From: Candidatus Saccharimonadota bacterium
GTDB lineage: Bacteria > Patescibacteriota > Saccharimonadia > Saccharimonadales > Saccharimonadaceae
Length of the DNA: 64,000 nt
Reading direction: 5' to 3'
Assembly (NCBI GenBank): GCA_017431745.1
Contig: JAFRKK010000010.1
Location: forward strand, 124,001 to 188,000
The translations under genes were made by a program, and so were the position numbers. The stretch's first letter is position 1, and each line of letters opens with the position of its first letter. Below, one piece after another: positions 25,319 through 33,742 of the stretch. The notes beneath the pieces were generated by a model, which worked only from the letters and a program-made list of their open reading frames with translations, was not told the DNA's origin and searched no databases.

Positions 25319-25500
25319 AGAAGATAGGGTTTGGCGTAGTTTTAAAACATGGTCAGGAGAAAGGAGGTTTATGGAAGTTGAAATTGAAGACGCAAAGTTG
25401 ACAATTAAACTAAAAATTACTCCCGCTAAGAAGCGGAAGTAATTACCAAAACTAAATTGATTCTACCATACAAAATTGTGAAAGTCAACCCTATCTTCAT
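25319..25500 (+). ncRNA. Short transcription unit closed by a long-range stem
   Basis: GAAGATAGGGTT near 25320 and AACCCTATCTTC near 25488 are exact inverted repeats 155 bp apart, enclosing a micro-ORF (25371-25442). Upstream is TTTAGTGGGGGGTTGCAA (25268-25290), which recurs at 43976 before another micro-ORF. It could be a structured small RNA, a peptide gene or both; it matches no RNA class I know. Confidence 0.35.
25371..25442 (+). CDS. Possible 23-residue basic micro-protein
   Basis: An ATG with an excellent ribosome binding site (AGAAAGGAGG, 6-7 nt upstream) opens 23 codons, starting MEVEIEDAKLTIKLKI and ending in a basic PAKKRK tail. A hairpin (AATTACT.CCGCT / AGCGG.AGTAATT) covers the last codons and the stop. 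The unit resembles the one at 44141 in promoter, size, basic end and stop-overlapping hairpin. It lies upstream of recA but recA has its own promoter. Confidence 0.4.
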   Translation: MEVEIEDAKLTIKLKITPAKKRK

Positions 25501-25544
25501 TTTATAAAATAATGTATAATTGTCAATAGAAAGGTAATACTATT

Positions 25545-26579
25545 ATGGCAAAAAAGGATGTGGTGGAGAAGAAAACCAAAGGGGCGGAGAAGGCTAGTGA
25601 TGGAAAATCTGAAGCGTTGAAGCTTGCGATGGCGCAGATTACGAAGCAATTTGGCGATGGCTCAATTATGAAACTAGGTGAGGCACCGAAGATGGATGTG
25701 GAGCTTTTGCCGTCGGGGTCACTTAGTTTAGATTTGGCGCTAGGTGGTGGATGGCCAAAGGGGCGAATTATTGAAATATATGGGCCGGAATCTTCGGGTA
25801 AAACGACATTGGCTCTTCATGCAATTGCGGAAATGCAAAAGCAAGGTGGGCAAGCGGCGTTTATCGATGCGGAGCATGCTTTGGACCCGGCTTATGCGAA
25901 GAAAATTGGGGTGGATACGGCGAATTTGTTAATTTCGCAGCCGGATAATGGTGAGCAAGCGCTGGAGATTTGTGAGACTTTGGTGCGGTCAAATGCGGTA
26001 GATTTGATTGTAGTAGATTCGGTAGCGGCATTAGTGCCACAGGCCGAGATCGACGGTGATATGGGCGACGCGCAGATGGGTTTGCAGGCTAGGTTGATGT
26101 CACAGGCGATGCGTAAATTAACTGGGATTATTTCAAAATCGCGGGCGACAGTGATATTTATTAACCAGATTCGGATGAAGATTGGTGTGATGTTTGGTAA
26201 TCCGGAGACAACAACGGGTGGTAATGCGTTGAAATTCTATGCTTCGGTACGAGTGGATATTCGGCGGATTGGGCAGATAAAGGAGGGTGATAATGTTTCT
26301 GGTAACCGGACGAAGATCAAGGTAGTGAAGAATAAGATTGCGGCACCGTTTAGGACGGCAGAGTTTGATATTATGTACAATGAGGGGATATCGAAACCGG
26401 GTGATGTGTTGGATTTAGGAGTTTTGTATGGAATTTTGGAAAAATCCGGGGCGTTTATTAAGTATAATGGTGAGACTTTGGGGCAGGGGCGTGAAGCGGT
26501 GAAGAAGTTGTTCCGTGAGAAACCGGAGCTGATGGCGGAAATCGAGGCTAAAGTGCGCGAGCGTGCGGCGGCGGAATGA
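25545..26579 (+). CDS. recA: Recombinase RecA
   Basis: The 344-residue RecA has a Lys-rich N-terminus, Walker [11 protein letters not shown], the Walker B-like [12 protein letters not shown], the L1 loop [17 protein letters not shown], and [20 protein letters not shown]. It forms the strand-exchange filament used in repair. TATAAT at 25515-25520 and an AAAGG ribosome binding site precede the ATG. It overlaps recX by 4 bp (ATGA), the standard recA-recX operon. No LexA-like operator was seen. Confidence 0.98.
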   Translation: MAKKDVVEKKTKGAEKASDGKSEALKLAMAQITKQFGDGSIMKLGEAPKMDVELLPSGSLSLDLALGGGWPKGRIIEIYGPESSGKTTLALHAIAEMQKQGGQAAFIDAEHALDPAYAKKIGVDTANLLISQPDNGEQALEICETLVRSNAVDLIVVDSVAALVPQAEIDGDMGDAQMGLQARLMSQAMRKLTGIISKSRATVIFINQIRMKIGVMFGNPETTTGGNALKFYASVRVDIRRIGQIKEGDNVSGNRTKIKVVKNKIAAPFRTAEFDIMYNEGISKPGDVLDLGVLYGILEKSGAFIKYNGETLGQGREAVKKLFREKPELMAEIEAKVRERAAAE

Positions 26580-27226
26580 TTATAACTGAATTGAAGCAGG
26601 GGGTGAAGAATCCAAATCGGGTGAATGTGTTTGTCGACTCGAAATACGCTTTTTCGTTGGATGTGGTGCAGGTGGTGGATTATAAGTTGAAGGTGGGGCG
26701 GGAAATTACTGGTGATGAGCTGGCAGAATTAAAGAAAGCTTCGGAGTTTGGGAAGTTGTATCAGAGGGCGCTAGAGAAGGCTTTGACAAGGCCTCATTCG
26801 GAGCGGGAGATGCGAGATTATCTTTTTAGAAAACTCAAAAACTCCTCTTCGGACACACTCAAGGCCGTTCGGCCAAGCTTACGGTCCTCAGAGGAGTTTT
26901 CTGAGTTTTCTGATGCAATACTTCAGCGACTTATCTCAAAAGGATATGTCAATGATCGGCGGTTTGCGGAGTTTTGGGTGGAGAATCGGTTTGTGAAAAA
27001 GGGAGTGTCTAAAAAAAGATTATCGATGGAATTAATGAAGAAGGGGGTGGCGCGGGATATTATCGACGAGGTTCTAGATGGACGAAATGATGAGGAAGAG
27101 ATTTTGAAAATTATTGCAAAAAAACGCAATAAATACGATGATGAGAAACTAATTAGTTATCTTGTGCGTCAGGGATTTTCGTATCAGTTGGCGCAAAGCC
27201 AGGTTCGTGAGTACGGAAAGGATTGA
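26576..27226 (+). CDS. recX: RecA regulator RecX with palindromic insert
   Basis: RecX binds and limits the RecA filament. The 216-residue protein has the helical repeats of the family: [44 protein letters not shown] and [16 protein letters not shown], with a terminal repeat [13 protein letters not shown]. Residues about 85-111 (between YLFRKL and DAILQRL) are encoded by the palindromic element at 26830-26909. Its last 74 bp overlap the convergent PRC-barrel gene, so the two 3' ends are antisense to each other. Confidence 0.9.
   Translation: MIITELKQGVKNPNRVNVFVDSKYAFSLDVVQVVDYKLKVGREITGDELAELKKASEFGKLYQRALEKALTRPHSEREMRDYLFRKLKNSSSDTLKAVRPSLRSSEEFSEFSDAILQRLISKGYVNDRRFAEFWVENRFVKKGVSKKRLSMELMKKGVARDIIDEVLDGRNDEEEILKIIAKKRNKYDDEKLISYLVRQGFSYQLAQSQVREYGKD
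26830..26909. repeat. Palindromic element, subfamily B, in frame inside recX
   Basis: The left arm AAAACTCAAAAACTCCTC (26830-26847) pairs with GAGGAGTTTTCTGAGTTTT (26891-26909) with one bulge. The core CCAAGCTTACGGTCCTCAGA (26873-26892) is identical to murB, but the arms are unrelated to those in murB. Confidence 0.88.
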
Positions 27227-27758
27227 CAAAATTCGGAATAAAGTCCTCTTTTTTGGCTTTTTCTTTTAAGACTTTTTCTTCGTCTTTGATGATAACTTTG
27301 TAATCGGTGATTTCGACGATTTCGTTACGGGAAATGGTGAGTTCAGGGTCGATGAAAGCTTTGACGGCGGGACGCTTGACGATGATTTGTTGGACGATGA
27401 AATCTTCGGAAGTGACGGTAAAATCTTGAACTTTACCTAGCTTGCTACCTTTTTTAGTCTCGACTTTGAGGCCAATGAGATTGAAATTAAGTTTTAAAAT
27501 TTCGCTGATTTTAATGACATCATCTTCACTGACTAGTTCGTCGACATTATCGATAACGAAGCCATAATTAGAATACTCACGAACGGAACGGACGTCGAGG
27601 AGGTTTTGCTGTCTATTAATCATTGGACCTTCTAGACGGAAAGCGATAACTTTGAGGTCATTGGGATCTATGATGGTACTAGTGATTTTACCAATAGCCC
27701 CGCCAGCTTGAACACTTAAGACTGGCGCGCCGATAAGGCGTGAGTTCATGACTAACAT
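27153..27758 (-). CDS. Tandem PRC-barrel domain protein
   Basis: The 201-residue cytosolic protein has two PRC-barrel repeats: residues about 5-75 (SRLIGAPVLSVQAGGAIGKI ... DPNDLKVIAFRLEG) and about 90-165 (NLIGLKVETKKGSKLGKVQD). PRC barrels act in RNA processing (RimM) and photosynthetic or signalling proteins; the role here is unknown. The C-terminus is polar. The ATG lies 7 nt after TGC-TACAAT (leaderless type). Its 3' end overlaps recX by 74 bp. Confidence 0.7.
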   Translation of the reverse strand: MLVMNSRLIGAPVLSVQAGGAIGKITSTIIDPNDLKVIAFRLEGPMINRQQNLLDVRSVREYSNYGFVIDNVDELVSEDDVIKISEILKLNFNLIGLKVETKKGSKLGKVQDFTVTSEDFIVQQIIVKRPAVKAFIDPELTISRNEIVEITDYKVIIKDEEKVLKEKAKKEDFIPNFVNPFRTHEPGFAPTDTKIPDAQDN

Positions 27759-27764
27759 AACTAT

Positions 27765-27773
27765 ATTGTAGCA
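27765..27773 (-). promoter_or_regulatory. Extended -10, leaderless-type promoter for the PRC-barrel gene
   Basis: Minus-strand TGC-TACAAT ends 7 nt before the ATG at 27758. Confidence 0.6.
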
Positions 27774-27775
27774 TA

Positions 27776-28522
27776 TTATTTGGTGAAGTGGGAGAGGGGA
27801 AGGGCGTCTTTAATGTCGTAAGTGCCGATTTTAATGCGGCGAAGTTCTGTAAGATAGGCGCCGGTGCCGAGTTTTTGGCCGATGTCTTCAGCGAGAGTAC
27901 GAATATAAGTGCCGGAACTGCAGTGGACTTTGATTTTGAGTTCGGGGTAGGCGTAGTTTAAGATGTCGATGGAATAGATTTTGACTTCGCGACTGGGGAT
28001 TTCGAAGTCTTGGCCTTTGCGGGCAAGTTTGTAGGCGCGCTGGCCGTTTATTTTGATGGCGGAAAACTTGGGTGGAGTTTGGGTAATTTTACCAATAAAA
28101 CTGTGAAGCACCAGAGATACATCTTTCTCGGAACGCTCCCTCGCGCCTGTCGTTACAGGGCTCGGTCGCTCCTGTTGCTCGCCGTCCTCGCAAAGGCTCC
28201 TCGAAAGAGTATCTTCTGGTGCTTCATTTCCATTGACATATTGTTGTATTTCTCCTTCGGGGTCGCCGGTGGTGGAAGTGTAGCCGAGTTTTAAGGTGGC
28301 TTCGTAGACTTTGTCGAGTTTTAAAAATTCGGAGGATTTTTTGGTCATTTTGCCGGTGAGAAGAATAAGGAGGCCGGTGGCGAAGGGGTCTAGAGTGCCA
28401 GTGTGGCCGACTTTGACTTTGTGGCCAAATTTTGTTTTTAGATAGCCGCGGACTTTAGCAACGACACCAAAACTAGAAATGCCGGCGGGCTTGTCGATGA
28501 GAATAATTTGTGATTCATCCAT
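27776..28522 (-). CDS. truB: tRNA pseudouridine-55 synthase TruB with palindromic insert
   Basis: TruB makes pseudouridine 55 in the tRNA T loop. The protein opens ILIDKPAGISSFGVV, has the catalytic Asp in KVGHTGTLDPFATGLL and the later PPKFSAIKINGQRAYKLAR and SGTYIRTLAEDIG blocks. Residues about 99-140 are encoded by the palindromic element at 28104-28226, between the catalytic core and HSFIGKITQTPPKFSA. The ATG at 28522 lies 7 nt after TGT-TATAAT; the longer frame to 28744 runs antisense into rpsO and is rejected. It is divergent from rpsO (34-bp gap), the classic truB-rpsO neighbourhood inverted. Confidence 0.95.
   Translation of the reverse strand: MDESQIILIDKPAGISSFGVVAKVRGYLKTKFGHKVKVGHTGTLDPFATGLLILLTGKMTKKSSEFLKLDKVYEATLKLGYTSTTGDPEGEIQQYVNGNEAPEDTLSRSLCEDGEQQERPSPVTTGARERSEKDVSLVLHSFIGKITQTPPKFSAIKINGQRAYKLARKGQDFEIPSREVKIYSIDILNYAYPELKIKVHCSSGTYIRTLAEDIGQKLGTGAYLTELRRIKIGTYDIKDALPLSHFTK
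28104..28226. repeat. Palindromic element in frame inside truB
   Basis: The outer arms are TGAAGCACCAGA (28104-28115) and TCTGGTGCTTCA (28215-28226), extended by GATAC..CTTTC / GAAAG..TATC. The GC-rich core contains CGTTACAGGGCTCGGTCGCTC, loosely similar to subfamily A (CGTCACGGGGCTCGCG), so it may be a distant A copy. Confidence 0.8.
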
Positions 28523-28528
28523 TGCGTT

Positions 28529-28550
28529 ATTATAACAGATATGATATAAT
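28529..28550. promoter_or_regulatory. Divergent leaderless-type promoters for truB (-) and rpsO (+)
   Basis: Minus-strand TGT-TATAAT (28529-28537) ends 7 nt before truB; plus-strand TGA-TATAAT (28542-28550) ends 7 nt before rpsO. The boxes face away from each other's genes and are only 4 bp apart. Confidence 0.65.
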
Positions 28551-28556
28551 GGGGCA

Positions 28557-28823
28557 ATGATAACAAAAGAGAATAAGACCAAGGCTATTGCCCGCGTTGC
28601 TCGTAATAAAGCGGACGTTGGTTCTCCTGAAGTACAAGTTTCTATCTTGACGGAACGCATCAAAGAGGTGACGGAACATGTCAAGAATAACAAACATGAC
28701 TTTATGGCCAAAAGAGGTTTAATGCAAATGGTGGGGAAACGCAAGAGATTACTGCGTTATCTAGAAGAGACCGATTTTGAGCTGTATAAGAAGACTGTAA
28801 AGAAACTAGGCCTCAGGAAGTAA
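28557..28823 (+). CDS. rpsO: Small ribosomal subunit protein uS15
   Basis: The 88-residue uS15 has the normal length and the conserved GSPEVQVSILTERIKEVTEH and KNDFM-like NKHDFMAKRGLMQMVGKRKRL segment (16S rRNA contact). It begins 7 nt after TGA-TATAAT, so even this ribosomal protein is predicted to be made from a leaderless mRNA. A strong terminator follows directly. Confidence 0.97.
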   Translation: MITKENKTKAIARVARNKADVGSPEVQVSILTERIKEVTEHVKNNKHDFMAKRGLMQMVGKRKRLLRYLEETDFELYKKTVKKLGLRK

Positions 28824-28833
28824 TATTTGGCAA

Positions 28834-28866
28834 GAAAAAACCCGCTTAAAACTAAGCGGGTTTTTG
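28834..28866. terminator. Terminator after rpsO
   Basis: AAAAAACCCGCTTA-AAAC-TAAGCGGGTTTTTT is a strong, probably bidirectional terminator between convergent genes. Confidence 0.9.
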
Positions 28867-28872
28867 GTGAAA

Positions 28873-29469
28873 CTACTTATTAAACAACACTGCATCAAGC
28901 TCTTTTTTGGCTTTTGCAAACCTTGATTTATTCTTGTTTCTCCTCTTTAAGTCGGCGTTGGTTTTGACGCCGATGGAGATGAGGAACGAATCAAACATTT
29001 GATTACATTCTTCGATTGCTGCTTCGATAGCGACCTGACGCTCATTTTCAGATTCGTAGAAATTATTGGCTACGAAATTTATGTGTTCGATATGCTTGAG
29101 ATAGGCTGAGTAACCTTGTTCCTTGTCGTCCATAAAGCATTCAACCACATCGATGAATAATGTCATCTGTCTTTCGAAGGTTTCGTCGAACCGATGGAGT
29201 ACTTTATTGATCCTTGCTTCCTCGTCATTGCAATCGTAGCAATTCGGGTGGAAGCTTCCCGTTATAGTCCCTTTTTCAGGGAAGTCATACAGGAACGTTC
29301 CGGTTACCTGAATGCCAAATTGTTCAGCGTTTCGCTTTCTGCAACTTGAATAAATTTTGCCTAGCGGCGCGTAATAATGGCATTCTTCTAGAGGTAAGCC
29401 AGTTATTGTTAGTACTCCGCTTCCATCTTTTGCAATCAGTTTGTAGTTTCTTGGATTTAAGTTACCCAT
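28873..29469 (-). CDS. Hypothetical cytosolic protein with Cys pairs
   Basis: The 198-residue product matches no family I know. The N-terminal half (about 1-85) is beta-rich with GLPLEECHYY, KIYSSCRKRN and SFHPNCYDCNDEE, the last a possible metal-binding Cys pair. The C-terminal half (about 90-198) is helical (a likely coiled coil or four-helix bundle) with a basic region RRNKNKSRFAKAKKE. A very strong ribosome binding site (AGGAGGGGG) and a TGA-TATAAT box about 60 bp upstream are present. Codon use is balanced, like the accessory genes at 15208 and 16437, so it may be accessory. Confidence 0.6.
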   Translation of the reverse strand: MGNLNPRNYKLIAKDGSGVLTITGLPLEECHYYAPLGKIYSSCRKRNAEQFGIQVTGTFLYDFPEKGTITGSFHPNCYDCNDEEARINKVLHRFDETFERQMTLFIDVVECFMDDKEQGYSAYLKHIEHINFVANNFYESENERQVAIEAAIEECNQMFDSFLISIGVKTNADLKRRNKNKSRFAKAKKELDAVLFNK

Positions 29470-29648
29470 GTTTTATTCCCCCTCCTTTAGGCTGTATAAA
29501 CATGTAAAAACAACGTATGTACTTATTATATCACATTTTGCGAAAAAAAGCAAGATTTGGTATAATAAAAGTAGTAAATTAACATGGGAAGACGGCAGAT
29601 ATGGGTAAAGGGGTCCGTATCTGGAGTTTTCCCGGGAAAGGAATTTTT

Positions 29649-31820
29649 ATGGATATTATTAACCCTAATGGCAAGAAAACTATTTCGGTGTCAACGGAAT
29701 GGCTAGGGCGGAAACTAACACTAGAGGTAAACCGAGTAGGGTTTCGGTCAACTTCTTCGGTATTGGTGACTTATGGGGATACTGTAGTACTGGGCTCAGT
29801 AGTGGTGGGGACGAAGCCGGTAGTACTCGATTATTTCCCGCTTTCAGTAGATTATGAAGAAAAATGGTATGCGGCGGGGAAAATTAGTGGCTCAAGATTT
29901 ATTAAGCGCGAGGGTAAACCGACAGATGAAGCAGTGTTGGTGGGGCGTTTAATTGATCGTCCGATTAGACCGTTGTTCCCTAAAGGATATCGGCAGGAAA
30001 TTCAGGTTGTGTGTACGGTGCTATCGATGGACCCGTCGTTTAGACCAGATTGTGTAGCGATGATTGCGGCGTCTTCGGCGCTTATGAACGCAGGGGTGCC
30101 GTTTGATGGACCAGTAGCTGGAATTCGGATTGGGCAAATTGATGGTAAATATAAAGGATTTTTGTCAGCGGAAGAACGTGAAGCTTCGCCGATGGATTTA
30201 GTGGTAGCTTGCAAAGATGGTAAGGTGATGATGGTGGAAGCTGGCATGAAAGAAGTGCCAGAGGAAACCATTATTGATGCTATGAAATGGGCAGTGAAAA
30301 ATGTACAACCGGTACTAGATTTGCAACGTGAACTGAGCAAACAGGTAGATGCGCCAGAACAGGAATATGAATTAGTTTTGCCATCAGAGGAGGTGATTGA
30401 GGAAGTAGCGAAATGGACGAATGGTAAATTTGGCTCAAAAATCCGGGGAAATGTAATGGAACGAGCACAAATGTTGGATGACTTGAAATATGCGATGCAC
30501 GATGAATTTGCGCTAGAGAAAGGTGAAGGCGAAACGGATAATGAAAAAGTAGAATGGTATGATGATAATTTGCGTGATGTATATGATCAGGCATTTGAAT
30601 TAGCGGTATTTAAAGAGGTGCGTAGAGGGATTGTAGAAGAAGGAGTGCGGCCAGATGGGCGAAAGTTAGACGAAGTACGACCGCTTAGTTCACAGGTATC
30701 TTTATTGCCGAGGGTACATGGGTCATCGCTGTTCACAAGGGGTGTGACTCAGGCGATGAATATTGTAACACTAGCACCTTTGTCATATTCTCAAGAGGTA
30801 GATACGATGGAAGTGACGGAGGGTAAAAGGCGGTATATGCACCACTATAATGCGCCATCTTATACGGTGGGAGAGCCTGGTAGGATGGGTTCACCGGGGC
30901 GACGTGAGATTGGGCATGGGTATTTAGCAGAACGGGCTTTGACTCCAGTACTTCCTTCGGAAGAGGAATTTCCTTATGCAATTCGCAGCGTAACTGAAAT
31001 TATGTCGCAAAATGGTTCGACTTCGATGGCGGCAACTTGTTCTTCTTGTATGGCTTTGATGGATGCGGGTGTGCCACTTAAACGGCCAGTTTCCGGTGTA
31101 GCAATGGGATTAATGGTAGATGTGCCAAAAGGAACGGCGATTGAGGCGAAAGATATTGATAAGGCGTATGTATTGACTGATTTGATGGATGCGGAAGATT
31201 TTGCTGGCGATATGGACTTTAAAGTAACTGGAACTAAGCAAGGTGTGACAGCGCTTCAGATGGATATGAAAGTGCATGGTTTGCCAGTAGAAATAATGGA
31301 AAAGGCTTTGAAACAATCACATGCAGGGCGAATGTTTATTTTGGACCATATTGTGTCGATAATTCCTGAACCAAGAGCGACGATTTCGGAATATGCACCA
31401 CGAATTGAAAAAATTATGGTAAAACCGGAGAAAATTGGTTCGATTATTGGTAAAGGTGGTGAAACGATTAATAAAATTACGACGGAAACTGGGGCAGAAG
31501 TAGATATTGAAGATTCAGGACTTGTAACAGTGTCAGGTAGTGATCCGGAAAAGATTGCAAAAGCGGTGGAATGGATTAAGTCTTTGGTGGAAGAGCCGGA
31601 AGTAGGAAAAGTCTATGAAGGGACGGTAGTATCGATTAAAGATTTTGGGGCGTTTGTAAATATTATGCCTGGGATTGACGGGATGCTACATATTTCACAG
31701 ATTGTGGAGGGGAGAAGGTTGAAAAAAGTTGAGGAAGTACTGCATGTGGGCGATAAAGTAAAAGTTCGGTTGGTAGCGATTGATCATGGGAAATTGTCGT
31801 TATCGATGATTGGTGTTTAA
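29649..31820 (+). CDS. pnp: Polyribonucleotide nucleotidyltransferase (PNPase)
   Basis: The 723-residue exoribonuclease degrades RNA by phosphorolysis. It has two RNase PH domains (about 10-240 and 325-560; FTRGVTQAMNIVTLAP, MSQNGSTSMAATCSSCMALM, with KVTGTKQGVTALQMDMK), a KH domain (about 570-630, KIGSIIGKGGETINKI) and an S1 domain (about 640-715, KVYEGTVVSIKDFGAFVN). The ATG at 29649 has GGGAAAGGA upstream and is chosen over 29601. TGG-TATAAT lies near 29560. It touches lepA directly and is likely co-transcribed. Confidence 0.97.
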   Translation: MDIINPNGKKTISVSTEWLGRKLTLEVNRVGFRSTSSVLVTYGDTVVLGSVVVGTKPVVLDYFPLSVDYEEKWYAAGKISGSRFIKREGKPTDEAVLVGRLIDRPIRPLFPKGYRQEIQVVCTVLSMDPSFRPDCVAMIAASSALMNAGVPFDGPVAGIRIGQIDGKYKGFLSAEEREASPMDLVVACKDGKVMMVEAGMKEVPEETIIDAMKWAVKNVQPVLDLQRELSKQVDAPEQEYELVLPSEEVIEEVAKWTNGKFGSKIRGNVMERAQMLDDLKYAMHDEFALEKGEGETDNEKVEWYDDNLRDVYDQAFELAVFKEVRRGIVEEGVRPDGRKLDEVRPLSSQVSLLPRVHGSSLFTRGVTQAMNIVTLAPLSYSQEVDTMEVTEGKRRYMHHYNAPSYTVGEPGRMGSPGRREIGHGYLAERALTPVLPSEEEFPYAIRSVTEIMSQNGSTSMAATCSSCMALMDAGVPLKRPVSGVAMGLMVDVPKGTAIEAKDIDKAYVLTDLMDAEDFAGDMDFKVTGTKQGVTALQMDMKVHGLPVEIMEKALKQSHAGRMFILDHIVSIIPEPRATISEYAPRIEKIMVKPEKIGSIIGKGGETINKITTETGAEVDIEDSGLVTVSGSDPEKIAKAVEWIKSLVEEPEVGKVYEGTVVSIKDFGAFVNIMPGIDGMLHISQIVEGRRLKKVEEVLHVGDKVKVRLVAIDHGKLSLSMIGV

Positions 31821-33725
31821 ATGGAAAAAATCCGGAATTTTTGTATTATCGCACATATTGACCACGGGAAATCGACGATTGCAGATCGGATGATGGAATT
31901 AACTGGGACGGTGTCGAAGCGAGAGATGAAATCGCAGCTTCTTGATTCGATGGAGCTTGAACAGGAAAAAGGGATTACGATTAAGTTGGCACCAGTAACG
32001 ATGGAATGGAAAGGGTATACTTTAAATCTGATCGACACGCCGGGGCATGTGGATTTTTCGTATGAGGTGTCACGGTCTTTGCAAGCGGTAGAAATTGCGG
32101 TGCTTGTGGTTGATGCGACGCAGGGAATTCAGGCACAGACTTTGGCAAATGTATATTTAGCTTTGGAGCAAGATTTGACGATAATTCCGGTGATAAATAA
32201 GATTGATCTTCCGGCGGCGGATGTGGAATCGGTTTCAGCGCAGATTATGAATTTGCTTGGATGTAAACGTGAAGATATTATAGAAGTCTCTGGTAAAACT
32301 GGACAAAATGTGGATAAAATATTAGATGCGGTAACAGAAACTAAACCAGTACTTTCTTCATCGGGACTTGAATTTTTAAGCACGTCATACACTGGGACGC
32401 CGGCAGAACCGTCCCTTCGGGACGAACCTGTCGGGTCCGTCAGGAATATACGTGTTAAAAATTCAAATCAATTTTATGATTCAGAAAATACTGGTTTAGT
32501 TTCTCCTACCAGGGCGCTGATATTTGATTCGTATTTTGACGATTATCGGGGAGTGGTGCTGTATGTACGGATTTTTAGTGGAGAGATTTTTAAGAATGAT
32601 GAGATATTAATGATGGCGGCGGGAACGAAAGGATTGGCGCTTGAAGTTGGGGTATTAACGCCAAAAATGACGCCGCGTGATTCATTGAAAGCTGGTGAAA
32701 TTGGTTATATTGTGACGAATTTGAAAACAACGCGAGAAGCGAAGGTGGGTGACACGGTGACTTTGGTGAAAAATCCTGCTAATGAGGCTTTGCCGGGGTA
32801 TAAAAATGTTTTGCCGTTTGTGTATGCGGGTTTTTTTCCGATTTCGAATGATCAATACAAAGAGCTGAAGGAAGCAATTGAAAAACTAAGTTTATCGGAC
32901 TCGGCACTTCGATTTGAGCCGGAAAATTCGCCAGTTTTAGGGTTTGGACTTCGAATTGGGTTTTTGGGACTACTTCATATGGATATTATTCGGGAACGAT
33001 TGGAGAGAGAATTTGGACTAGATTTAATCGTAACAAACCCATCGACGAACTATGAAGTAGTGATGAATAACGGTGAGGTATGTGAAATAAAATCGGCGGC
33101 GGATTTGCCGGACGTGTCAGAGATTCAGGAAATTCGGGAGCCGTGGGTGAAAGGCGAGATTATTTTGCCAAAAAGCATGATCGGCGGAGTATTAAACCTA
33201 ATCAACAGTAAGCGTGGGCACCAGACAAATTTGAATTATATTGAAGATCGGGCCGTGATTGATTTTGAGGCGCCGATGGCAAATTTGCTGACGGATTTTT
33301 ATGATCAATTAAAATCGGTGACTTCGGGATACGCGTCGTTTAATTATGAGCTTGACGGTTATCGGGCGGAAGATTTAGTGAGAGTGGATTTTTTGGTGGG
33401 TGGACACAAAATGGATGCTTTGTCGGTAATGGCGCATAGGTCGGAAGCTGAGGCAATTGGCCGGGAGGTGACAAAAAAACTCAAAGAAGTGATACCGCGG
33501 CAAAACTGGGAAGTGGCACTGCAAGCAGCAATTGGAGCGAGAATAATTGCTAGGGAAACGATTGGTGCGTATCGTAAAGACGTGACAGTAAAGATTCATA
33601 CGGGAGATAGGGACCGGAAAGCGAAGTTGCTTGCGAAGCAAAAGCGTGGAAAAGCACGGATGAAAAGATTTGGGAAAATTGATATTCCGTCGGAAGCGTT
33701 TACTGTAATGTTGAAACGTGACTAG
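31821..33725 (+). CDS. lepA: Elongation factor 4 (LepA) with palindromic insert
   Basis: LepA is the ribosome-bound GTPase that can back-translocate. It has G1 AHIDHGKSTIADRM, G2/G3 QEKGITIK and DTPGHVDF, G4 NKIDLP, and the C-terminal LepA domain ending RGKARMKRFGKIDIP. Residues about 174-226, between the GTPase domain and TRALIFDSYFDDYRG, are encoded by the palindromic element at 32341-32499. At 634 residues it is about 35 longer than usual. The start directly follows the pnp stop. Confidence 0.96.
   Translation: MEKIRNFCIIAHIDHGKSTIADRMMELTGTVSKREMKSQLLDSMELEQEKGITIKLAPVTMEWKGYTLNLIDTPGHVDFSYEVSRSLQAVEIAVLVVDATQGIQAQTLANVYLALEQDLTIIPVINKIDLPAADVESVSAQIMNLLGCKREDIIEVSGKTGQNVDKILDAVTETKPVLSSSGLEFLSTSYTGTPAEPSLRDEPVGSVRNIRVKNSNQFYDSENTGLVSPTRALIFDSYFDDYRGVVLYVRIFSGEIFKNDEILMMAAGTKGLALEVGVLTPKMTPRDSLKAGEIGYIVTNLKTTREAKVGDTVTLVKNPANEALPGYKNVLPFVYAGFFPISNDQYKELKEAIEKLSLSDSALRFEPENSPVLGFGLRIGFLGLLHMDIIRERLEREFGLDLIVTNPSTNYEVVMNNGEVCEIKSAADLPDVSEIQEIREPWVKGEIILPKSMIGGVLNLINSKRGHQTNLNYIEDRAVIDFEAPMANLLTDFYDQLKSVTSGYASFNYELDGYRAEDLVRVDFLVGGHKMDALSVMAHRSEAEAIGREVTKKLKEVIPRQNWEVALQAAIGARIIARETIGAYRKDVTVKIHTGDRDRKAKLLAKQKRGKARMKRFGKIDIPSEAFTVMLKRD
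32341..32499. repeat. Palindromic element, subfamily C, in frame inside lepA
   Basis: The outer arms are CTAAACCAGTA (32341-32351) and TACTGGTTTAG (32489-32499), continued by TTTCT/AGAAA. The inner stem pairs GAATTTTTAA with TTAAAAATTC. Blocks TTAAGCACGTCATACACTGG (32376-32395) and the 23 bases 32438-32460 recur exactly at 36213-36232 and 36276-36298. Confidence 0.88.
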
Positions 33726-33727
33726 TG

Positions 33728-33736
33728 TGTTATAAT
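33728..33736 (+). promoter_or_regulatory. Extended -10, leaderless-type promoter for the gene at 33743
   Basis: TGT-TATAAT ends 7 nt before the ATG. Confidence 0.6.
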
Positions 33737-33742
33737 CATTAT

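Noticed and set aside
28523-28744. Upstream extension of truB to 28744
   Set aside because: It would run antisense through rpsO; the ATG at 28522 begins the conserved ILIDKPAG block and lies 7 nt after a perfect -10.
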